A DNA stretch of 64,000 nt from Lasiosphaeris hirsuta (lineage: Eukaryota > Ascomycota > Sordariomycetes > Sordariales > Lasiosphaeriaceae): the NCBI GenBank assembly GCA_030549175.1, contig JAUKUA010000001.1, forward strand, positions 3,224,001 to 3,288,000, in the 5' to 3' direction. The notes under the pieces are model-generated. The model did not search any database and was not told the origin of the DNA. It saw nothing but the letters and a program-made list of their open reading frames with translations. Shown here piece by piece: positions 30,774 to 39,836 of the stretch. Made by a program: the position numbers and the translations under genes. Each line of letters starts with the position of its first letter. The stretch's first letter is position 1.

Positions 30774-31104
30774 ATGCCGTCCGCCGTACACGAGAGGGCC
30801 GATGGCGCATCGAGCACATGCAGTGAGCTTGGTCAATCCATCCCCCAATTGCAGACTGCCGAGGGGTAGATATTTTCCTCATTCTCCCTTGATACCCTTT
30901 TACCCATGGAGCTTTTCATCCCGTTTTTATCTTGCTTGGCATCTCCAAGGATTATTCTTCTCTTCTAGTTCCTAAACCTATGCTCTAGGCCTATCTCGGT
31001 GCTGCGATTGGTCAATTGGCCCACGTCAAGATTCAGCGGCTGGTGGCCAGAACTTGGAAGCCGATGGGGGCGCTGGACGAAGTCGAGCCTGACCCGGGTT
31101 GAGG
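30774..31104 (+). other. Possible cryptic spliced small gene (unresolved model)
   Basis: A frame beginning at GCC after a CTCTAG acceptor (ending about 30988) reads AYLGAAIGQLAHVKIQRLV and continues to a TGA near 31101. It is protein-like and sits directly after a CTAAA branch-like site. Upstream, ATG 30774 is in a good context (CCAAAATGCC) but its 31-codon frame does not join in phase. ATG 30802, spliced at a GTGAGC donor (30823), joins in phase 0 and would give about 45 residues. A GTACGT donor near 30641 could mark a leader intron. I do not recognise the product, and chance is a real alternative. Confidence 0.2.
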
Positions 31105-32891
31105 GCGCCGACCTCAGCATTGAAAATCATAGGTACTTGTCGGCTTGTCGGCGATCTCCCGTTGTTGTCACCCTTGCTTGCCGCAACATTATCCTCAACT
31201 CAATTTCCGTCTCGCTCTTCTCATCAGCGGCCTGCCGACCGGTAGCGTAACATCCCTCAAGCTAGTAGAGAACTGATCCTACATACGTGAATACACAGGT
31301 TACAGGACAGCCGATAGACAATTTCGGTTGATGGAGCATCAGGTAAGTAGTAAGTAGTAGTGGATAGCAGCTGGTGTTTCCACGGGCTAGTCCTGTCTAC
31401 TAAAGTGCTTCCATGCAACTCGCCATGCAACCCGCCATGCCGCTGCTCCTGTCGTTGCCTGCACACGCCCCCTGGCGACAGGCTGGGGATAACTTCTCCG
31501 GCCCTATCAGAAGTCTATCAAATGCCCCTCCACGAACGACAAGTCTTCTTATCGCCGCTCCATGCACACCGGTGCTGCCCAGTTTCTGGTGCATCCAACG
31601 TCCTTGCGGCTGCAGCTCGTGCAGCTCGTGCAGCTCGTTGAAGCTCGAGTGCGTCCATCTTAGAATGCAGTTCGAGACAGGAAAAGCCACCAAACCTTTA
31701 TCTCTGCCACCGGCAGGAGCCCCTCTGCCTCTCTAGCCTTATCAGGACCATTGGTCACACTCTTTCCCTCTCCCACCCATAGCTTCTAGACTAAGGTAGT
31801 CGCCATCTCTGGATGCAACCTGCTACGCATACTAAAAAATCCGGGTCGGGGTGGGGGACAGGAGGGGGAAGGGAAGATGGGCTAGGAGCGGCCCTCTTCC
31901 GAACCCGGCTTATTCTCGGGTAGCGTTGCTCCCACACTTCTCCATTGCAACCACTGCCCGACTCCCTCGACCAGCGACGGTACTAGTCCACAGGCACACA
32001 CTACATACCACCCACTACGCACGGCTACCTCTCCGCCGCGGCTGCAAGATTTGTCGACACTTGCCTGGAGGACCTCACACCGAGCCTACACTACCGAGTC
32101 TTGTGCGTTGACCGAGTCTAACTAAGTCCGCGCTCCTTCGGCCCGGCGCGTGTCTCTTTCAGTCGTATGATAGAATCCATCGTATGATGTTCTGGTGTTC
32201 ATGTGCGCCTCTGCACACCTGTCCCCTCTTGTAGGTAAACAATGGCGCAACAAAACAACCTTGCTCTCCTACTACGTAGTTAGGGTGCGATATCCAAGGC
32301 GGAATTCCATCCATAGGTTCTCTTAGCCTACCCTAGAAGCTAGTCTGACCCCCGCACGGGCGGGGAGGCTGTATATAGTACACACGTATACAACCTAGCC
32401 TCCCGGTAGATATCGCGGGTTGCCGTAGGTAGCACTCTGAATCTCTGTAGCACTGTTGCGCCCGCAGTCTCGAATCACTTATCGCTTCATATTGGGAAGA
32501 GGAGAGGAGGCAGAGCGTGTGTCTAACAGTCGTGTCTGGATTTTATATTTTAACATGCATGTGTCACCCTGTCACAACCGTCGCAGACGGTGATCAAATA
32601 GTTGACGTACTGAGAAGTGTGGTTGTTGCCCCTGGGCATGTGTTATTTTGGACGTCTGAACGGTTTATTCTAGCAGAAGTGAGCAGTCACTGTATCCAGT
32701 CGCTCTCGTCACAGTCCTACGAATAGCCAGCCCTGACTTAGTGCCGTGTTATGCAGCAGCTTGGCATTCCGCTGCTTGATGTTGGCATCTCCAATGCCCA
32801 AGTCAATGATACAAAGTCTCTCCACTGTCCATCGGCGACGATGGTGCCGACACAAGCTAACGCCCAGGTGTACGCAGGAAGATGGCGACAA
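31105..32891. other. Gene-poor region, 1.8 kb, downstream of TRM5
   Basis: No supported gene. It contains a 9-base repeat (CAGCTCGTG, about three copies, 31612-31639) and TAGGTA motifs at 32232 and 32426. The right end holds the TRM5 3' UTR. Confidence 0.5.
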
Positions 32892-34569
32892 TCACAAAGG
32901 CCTCGACTCTCCTCGGCTCCTAGGAGCAAACGCCACATCGCGGGGCACCCGGAAGCTCGCGCAGAACATCCTTTTGCTTGGCGCCACGTCGCGGACATCA
33001 TGGATAGCAACCTGGCCTTCGGCCTCGGAGTCACCGGGCTTCATCTCGAAGCCGATCTCTTTCGTGATCCGCTCGCATATATCGTTGAGTGGCGTCTCGT
33101 CGTCAGCCTTGAACGAGAAGCAGTGGACGTGCACTAGCGGCAGCTTTCTTTCTGTCGTGGGCTCAAAGAGAGCCTCGTGTCCAGCGTAGAGGCCGCGGTA
33201 GCACCCGACAAACTCAATGGCTGAGGCGGGGAGGTTCATGACGAAGTGGGAGATAGTTGGGGGGATAGGGACATGGGTCAGCTCCTGATTCCGTTTGGCT
33301 CCCCTGGCAGGACGCTTCTGGGTGGCCACCGCGTAATCTCCGTTTTGCGAGGCGGCGAGGACTGAGTCGGTGGCCCGGTGGATGAAGGCTCGGCCGTCTT
33401 CGCAGAAGGGGCGGACGAACTGCTCAACCTGCTTCGTTATTAGGGACCATCAAGTCATATAGGTGAGATGGGCATGTGTCTGACCTTGTTCTTTTTTATG
33501 GCGTCCTTGAGATACCTGTAACTCTCGGGGTTCATGTCGTTCGCCCAGACAAAAACGCCGTTTTTCCCTGCCGGCACGGCGAACGGACCAATGCCAGCCA
33601 TGACATCGCACACGACCTCGCCTGGCTTGAAGAGTTGGATGAGTCTTCTGTGCTCCGTCTCGAGCTTGCTATTCCAGTACACCTTTGCATAGTCAAACTC
33701 GAATGTGCAGCCGCTTTCGGCAACCTGGACCTGCAAGTCATTGGGGCCGGCCAGTACCTCGTACTGAAATGTCCTAAACACAGACTCAGACCCAACATTA
33801 TCTACCTTGTTGATGACGGTTCGTATGGCAGGGTTCTTGTCCACCAAGACCTCTGCTATCACCTTTTTGTAGGGAGTAAAATGATCGCGCAGGTTGAGGT
33901 GCGCTTGGTTTTGTCAATGCTTGCTCGATTCTGGGACTTGGATACCGTCACCTACCCACGTGTCCAGCCGTATTAAAACCGCTGGGGATGTCGTCATGTA
34001 GGTCTTCAGGCAGTATCGAAGTTAAGATGTCGTCTATGTCCGATGTTAGGTCCGGGCGGTTTCATGGGTTGGGAGTGTGATCCATACGGGTGCTCCAGTG
34101 GCTATAGTCGAACTGCATCACATAGGGGATGACAGACAACTCCTGCTTCTGAATGCCGTCTTTGAGAATTTGGCCCCATGTCTCGGGTTCTAGGACAACG
34201 ATCAGTACATGTGGGAATAGCTCCAAGCTATCCTGCTACTACGCAACGCTAACCCTCGGCCTTGGTGCTTGTGCTTAGAAGCAGACACTTCCGCCCCTGC
34301 TTGGCAAGCGTTTGGTTTGGGTGGATGACAATGGGGCTGATTGATTTCTCGGCCAGAATCTCGTGGCCATCGGCAAGCGCCTTCCGGTACTTGGAGATGA
34401 GACGACTGTCATTCACAGCGGCGGCAGCGAGGTCCACCCGCTTTGAGAACAAGGCGCGGTTCAGGGCGGTTGCGCCCGAGCGCACCGCAGGTGGACGAAA
34501 GACGCCCATCTCTTCTTTCACGTCTCCAGACTCAGCACCACTGCCGTTTTTGCTGTCGTGAAAATTCAT
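32892..34569 (-). CDS. TRM5: tRNA (guanine37-N1)-methyltransferase
   Basis: Five exons, 34569-34254, 34189-34088, 34033-33956, 33903-33485 and 33428-32892, encode 483 residues. Introns of 64, 54, 52 and 56 bases restore an uninterrupted Trm5 sequence: [41 protein letters not shown] and the NK|VEQFV join. The enzyme makes m1G37 using S-adenosylmethionine, preventing +1 frameshifting. Visible landmarks are the D1-domain FRPP start, [24 protein letters not shown], the SAM site [35 protein letters not shown] (NLPx active-site region) and the C-terminal MFCASFRVP block. The first ~20 residues are acidic, not a mitochondrial presequence. An internal Met at residue 21 just before FRPP is an alternative start. 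NUS1 lies upstream on the same strand. Confidence 0.95.
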
Positions 34570-35106
34570 GTAATCTATAGCCCGTGTATAATCGTCAAGC
34601 TCGAAAAACCAACCATGTGTCGCGATATGAGTCTGAAATAAGTGTTAGGTAGAACGGACGAATGGGATTCGTTAGTATTTAAAAAAAAAAAAAAAAAAAA
34701 AAAAAGAAGGGTCGAGGCCCAGGCTTAGCGGCGTACCAAGCCACTCAAGCCCAACCTGACGCCTCAGCTAGAGCCTCGGATCCATTTGAGCTCAGGGTGG
34801 AGAGAAAAAAACAGCCCCACTGATTGGGCGCAAAAGTACAGGAGGACCTGCATCGAGGACTATGGACAGCAAATCGCCATTTACCTGAGATGTGATCGAT
34901 GCAACCGCCCTGTGCGTCATCAGCCCTAGGCAATGTGATGGGAATTCTAGCACTGTGCAATGAAAAGGAGTGGCAGCGCTGTAAGAATAAACATGATATT
35001 ATTATAAAACACCCAACCAGTCTCCAAACACCGAGTCTAATCATATAAAGGATATCGCGTCCCCCAAATCATCATATCTCTGACTTGTTGAAAATGGCCC
35101 TTCCTA
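34570..35106. other. TRM5 promoter and NUS1 3' flank
   Basis: These 537 bases are dominated by an A25 tract at 34681-34705. No gene is visible. Confidence 0.5.
34681..34705. repeat. Poly(A) tract, 25 bases, in the TRM5 promoter
   Basis: It lies about 110 bases upstream of the TRM5 ATG and is T25 on the gene's strand. Poly(dA:dT) tracts exclude nucleosomes in fungal promoters. That this one does so is inference. Confidence 0.9.
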
Positions 35107-36218
35107 TCATCTCCCCATGCGCATTTGTGCGTGGGAGAATTTGCATAGGCCACGATAGAATACTTGGTATCCAACGCCCTGGTTGTCCGGCACGTGAAAG
35201 ATCTCGGTCAGTCGAATTTGCCACGGCGGATAGCCCGAAAGCTCAACATGGGGTCCAAACAGCATCAAAAGGTCCGGCTCGCCCATGATGCTCTCATTCA
35301 ATTCAGCATCGACCAGCTCAATGCTGATGTCTACGGAGGAAAGCTTAGACCTCTGCGACATCTCGGTGAGGGTTTTGGTAAGGTCGACTATCGAGTCCCG
35401 CCCGTCTTCGGCCGACAGGAGCAGGACGGTGAGAGGCTTCGGCTCGCTGCCGTTGCTACGTCCTGCGCTTTGGAGCGCTGGCAGCTCGACTGCAGGGATG
35501 TGTGGTGCTTGTACGCTCAGGGCCGGGCCATTCGGCCCAAAGTAAGTTACCAGCTTCTGCGAGATTGCGCGTTGTGTTTCGGGAAGATAGCCCTTGAGAA
35601 TGCCTGTGGGACCAGTTAGTTTGCGCACTTTGATTCGGAAGCTCTCCTGGCGACATGACGCACCCGTCTTCTCGTAGATGGACAACTCGGGAATGCCGGC
35701 GCTTGCGCACCACGCCGCAATATCCGCCGCTTCGTTGACCAGCCTCTCCAGGCCTGCACCGCCTCTGCCGTGGTCTTCTAGCTTCAAAATCACGCTCAGG
35801 TGTTTCGGTAGCCGGCGCAGTGCCTTCACATCCCGCTGTATCAACTCTGGTGTCCGATGATGGTAGTGGTAGATCGAGTAGACCTGGTTGATGACGGCAT
35901 GGTATGCTTGGCGGATCCTGATGTAGAGAGAGAAAAAGGCATGGACCACGGTGAAGACGAGCAAGTGGAATTCATCCCTCAAAAACCGACGCACCCCAAA
36001 TAGTGACTTCTTCTCGCGGGCTTTAGCCTCGGCTCGTTGCGAGGAGGTTCGCGGCGGTGGGGACGGAAGGTACGGCTGCACAGGCATCAGGATTACTATC
36101 AATACGGCCACAACGTGGTTCTACACACCTTGAGCAGCTTGATCCTCTCCTCGGCCGTCATCGTGCCGTATTTATCTTCACGGCGGTATGCCTTGAGATC
36201 CTGCGCGTTGAAGGGCAT
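35107..36218 (-). CDS. NUS1: Dehydrodolichyl diphosphate synthase complex subunit Nus1
   Basis: Three exons, 36218-36129, 36075-35664 and 35603-35107, encode 332 residues. The first exon (MPFNAQDLKAYRRED...) is joined by a 53-base GTGTGT...TGCAG intron to give ERIKLLK-PYLPSPPP. The second intron (60 bases, GTGCGT, ACTAAC branch site, CCCACAG) is a multiple of three with no stop, and splicing gives SIYEKTG-ILKGYLPET. One hydrophobic segment (FHLLVFTVVHAFFSLYI, residues ~67-83) anchors it in the ER membrane. The C-terminal ~200 residues form the cis-prenyltransferase-like fold of Nus1/NgBR, with PKHLSVIL and the ending QVFYRGLCKFS. Nus1 lacks full catalytic residues by itself and partners Rer2/Srt1 to make dolichol precursors for N-glycosylation. 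It is divergent from COG6 over a 506-base shared promoter. Confidence 0.93.
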
Positions 36219-36724
36219 GGCGGCCGGGTTTGCTGCCTCGACGGTAGGTTTGGCGTTGAGCCCTCGCAGCGTGCAAGGAGAGAGGAGAGTCGCGCAGGTC
36301 GAGCACCAGGCCAGGCAATTGCATGTGGGAGGAATGTATTGGTGTGTTGCGGGTTGCGGCGTGTGGAATTCGCAACAGGACAAGTTCAACGTCTCTGCGA
36401 TCCTTGTCAAGCGCACTCAGCCACGCAACCCTGGCAGCGGTGACGGAATCGATGGATCGATGGGAGCTGCTGAAGGCACCTCACTGGCCTCCACTGATGG
36501 GCGCACGGTCCACCTGTTGCGTGTTGCATGGATGCACCCCAACCTCAGCGCCCTGGCCAGGCGTCACTGGCCGTCGAGACAGACAGCGCTGAGCAACGGC
36601 GCGAGCTTCGTCGATACCTACCCAAGCTACCTAGCCCCTAGTCCACAGCGACCCAGCCTGTGAATTGCATCACATTGCAGCCCATGTGCCCTTCCCCGCA
36701 AGCCGACAGGTGACGACTGCCGCC
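36219..36724. promoter_or_regulatory. Bidirectional promoter between NUS1 and COG6
   Basis: 506 bases separate the two start codons. A CCAAT box on the NUS1 strand (ATTGG at 36338-36342) lies about 120 bases upstream of the NUS1 ATG. Two TACCTA motifs (36615-36620 and 36628-36633) lie about 100 bases upstream of the COG6 ATG. Both products act in the secretory pathway. Confidence 0.6.
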
Positions 36725-39354
36725 ATGGAACGCGGCGGCTCCAACAGCTCGCGGGCGCTGTTCCCCAGAGGCCCCAGCTTCACCATCGACGACTTCTCCA
36801 GCAAGGACTTCATTGTCCGCGACTTCATCGACTCGCTCGCCGAGACCGCCGTCCCCGCAAACCGCCGCTCTGCCGGCCCAACTAATAACGCCTTTGATCC
36901 GAAGCCACTGATCAGGACCTTTGAGAGTCCGCAAGCCCCGTCCCGTGCCGTCCTCCCTGCGCGCGGAAGCCTGTCGCTGACGCTCTATCAGATGCTCTTT
37001 CGCAGCTAGGCACTTTATCCGAAGAATTGCAGCAGAAGGAGTCAGAGCTCCTATCGCAGGTCCGCCGGGCCGAGATTCAACATGACCAGACCCTCGACGT
37101 CCTGGGCCGCAAGCTAGACCAGTCCATGGCCCAGTTCGAGGCCTTGGACTTGACACTGAACAATCCCAGCACCACTGCCGGAAACATCCGTGCCGATGGC
37201 GGCGGAAACATTGCAGTACAGATTGGTGAGAAGCTGGAGGAGTTGGACAGGAAGCGGAGGAAGGCGCAGGACGCCAACTTCTTGATCCAATGCTGGATGG
37301 AGGTGACCGACTCGGGCCAATTGACGTCGCTCGAGGAGATCCAGCGCCAGGGCGGCGCCGAAAACAAGGTCCGCTGCGCCGTTATTGCACGCCAACTAAT
37401 GCGCATCAGCCAGCGGCTTGACCCAGTATCATGGGGTCAACAGAGCAACGGCGTCACCAACGGTGTGACCGGCACAAACCCAAGGCACAATACGAGAGAG
37501 GTGCTGGAGAAGTTCTCGGAGCTCCTGGAGCAAGATCTCCTCAAACAGTTCAACAACAGCTATCGGCGGCAGAATTTTGACGACATGATGGAATGCGCCA
37601 AAGTGTTGCACGACTTCAACGGCGGCGCCAGCGTCACTGCTGCCTTCGTCAACCAGCATCAATTTTTCATTGATAGAGACCAGCTCATCACAGACGAGGT
37701 TACCACTGATGGCGAGACGTGGGACCAGTTGGCCGATCCTGATTCGGACCCTCCAGGTGTCGAGCCAAGTCTGCAGTCCCTCATAGATGAGGTTAGGATT
37801 GTGATGCAGGAGGAATCTTTCATCATTAAGCGCGCTTTCCCATACTATGAAACCGTCTTGATAAAGTTCATACAGCGTGTGTTCCAGCAGTCCATCCAGC
37901 AGCGCCTAGAGATGGTTCTCGACAAGGCCACCACAATATCCTCGCTAGCATTTTTGCGCTCGTTGCATGCATCGCGGACTTATATCGGCGCTTTGGTGGA
38001 AGACTTGAAGACCCATGGCTTAACCGAACACCCCGAGCCATGTTCGGTACAGATCTCTCAAGCGCTTGATCAGCAGCTAGAGGAGCTGTTCGTCCCGTAT
38101 CTAGTTGGAAACTCATACATCGACCGAGAGAGGAGGAGTCTCGAAGAAATGTACAACTCGCTACTCTTTAAATTCACCCTTTACCACTCGAGGAGGAAAA
38201 AAGTACCGACTGGCTTCATGGCTGCCATTGCCCAGCAGGGCACACAGCTGTTGGCATCTGCGAAAGATGCCTACATGGAGCGCCTCGAGTCTTCCGAGCT
38301 GACGCCCACTCAAAAGGCCATGATGCTGAGAGTTGCTGGCTTGCAAGACAACACCAATAATAAAAACGAAATTGAAGTTTCTGAGCAGGATGGTACCCTC
38401 AGTGTTGCCAACGCTAAGCGCATGATCATATGGCTGGCAGAAAGTGTTCGGCGGACCCTTGAAATGGGCTCTACAAGCGAGACACCGAAGGATGTCAATA
38501 TCCTTCTCAACCTGCTCCTCTTCAGTATGGGCCAGGTCTATGTTGAGACGGCCCTAGATGCCGCGTTAGACCAGGCCACCTCCCAGGAGAATTCCAAAAC
38601 GGAGCCCGACTTGACATACCTTCCCAACATCAGACCAGCAGTTACCATTACCAATATCATGTCACGCTTCATCACAACTGTGCTCATCCGGCTCGCCGAG
38701 TCCAACACCACGGTGCGGCGCCACATGGAGGCCCAGGCTAAGGTAGCTATTGAAGCTACCGAGAAGAAGACCAATGCTGTTATGAAGAGCACCATGGATG
38801 TGGCCGTCAACTGGGTCGGCAAAACGCTCGCACAGCAAAAGAAGCTTGACTTCCGCCCACGCGACAACGATCTCGAGGGCCTAGTCGACTCACTGCAGAC
38901 GCCCACATGCCAAGCCATCTGCACGTTCTTGTCGGCCAAGGTGGCGGTGCAGGCGGCGCAGGCCATCGACGGCCATAACCTCGAGATGTTTAGCTCGGAA
39001 CTCGCCCTCGCTGTCTACCGGCTGCTGTTCGAACATCTCAAGAAGTTCCCAGTAAACGCTACTGGCGGCCTGATGGTCACAAAGGATATTGCAAAGTATG
39101 TGTCGACTATGAAGGAGTGGAAACTGAACAAGGACGTCGAGCAGATTGTGGAACTGCTCACCGAAGTCGGGTACTTGTTTATTATCGGCCCAGAGGCTCT
39201 ACGGGAGCGGTCACGCAACCTGGCCTCGGGCGGGCCGGTGGGCTTGGGAGCCGCGTTGGGAAAGAAGCTGCAAAAGGCGGATTTCAAGGCATTTGTCCAG
39301 AGGAGAGAGGACGCCAGCACTGTGGGGATACAAAGTGTTCTTGCGGGTTTATAA
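36725..39354 (+). CDS. COG6: Conserved oligomeric Golgi complex subunit 6
   Basis: Two exons, 36725-36926 and 36992-39354, encode 854 residues. The 65-base intron has a CTGAC branch-like site and a CTATCAG acceptor but a weak donor, GTCCGC. It is chosen because only this join gives RTFE-NALSQLGTLSEEL in frame; the unspliced frame stops at AGC TAG. The N-terminal coiled coil (KESELLSQVRRAEIQHDQTL) assembles with COG5, 7 and 8 in lobe B of the COG tether. The rest is the helical CATCHR-type body of the COG6 family, with landmarks QCWMEVTDSGQL, KVLHDFNGGASV, RAFPYYETVLIKF and YLFIIGPEALRE. The complex tethers retrograde vesicles that recycle Golgi glycosyltransferases, including mannosyltransferases like the one encoded at 8.2-9.7 kb. 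Confidence 0.95.
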
Positions 39355-39836
39355 GCCAAAGACATTTCTTGGTTCTAGGGGAGTAGAGTACATGTAACAC
39401 AGCGATGGAGGAAACGGATATATGGGATGGACCACCAGGAGAGAAAAAAATGTACCTATGGAATCTTTCCGTGCTAGTGACAGGTCTGAGTCTCGCCTCT
39501 ATTTATGCGGTGACCCAGAAGTTGTGCCGTTTCCGATTTGATGCTATCGAGGCGGTTCAAATGTACGATCAACTGCTCTATACCGTCACGACACCAACAT
39601 GGACGGTTGCGTTTTATTCGGGTTGAACCCGACGTGGATTATGATTAGGCATCAGAATTGGCGGTTGCACAATAAGTAACAGGGAGGCAGGTGGTGTGGA
39701 ATCGAACGTGTGTACTAATACAAATGTCTATTCAGCACCCTGCCTAAGCAGCAGCTTCCTCTTAGCTAGGTCTCTATATACAACCGGCCGCTAAGGATTT
39801 GCTGTAAAACATATCTCGTCAACCCTCTGTTGTCTT
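39355..39836. other. Convergent 3' region of COG6 and the CYT-4 homologue
   Basis: The two stops are 482 bases apart. A 73-codon frame at 39405-39626 (+), starting 51 bases after the COG6 stop, has a good start context and one hydrophobic segment, but it would sit inside the COG6 3' UTR. A TACCTA occurs at 39453. Confidence 0.5.
39405..39626 (+). CDS. Possible small membrane protein ORF, 73 aa (weak)
   Basis: An ATG start (GCGATGG), an acidic N-terminus and a hydrophobic stretch (LWNLSVLVTGLSLASIYAV, residues ~19-37) are seen, followed by a Tyr/Thr-rich tail. It is unrecognised. It starts 51 bases past the COG6 stop with no room for its own promoter, so it is more likely untranslated 3' UTR. 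Confidence 0.15.
   Translation: MEETDIWDGPPGEKKMYLWNLSVLVTGLSLASIYAVTQKLCRFRFDAIEAVQMYDQLLYTVTTPTWTVAFYSG

Noticed and set aside
39685..39750. tRNA-like signal: GTTCGATTCC box and AGGCAGG/CCTGCCT acceptor-like arms on the minus strand
   Set aside because: The span between the arms is only about 61 bases, the T-stem does not pair and no A box is present.
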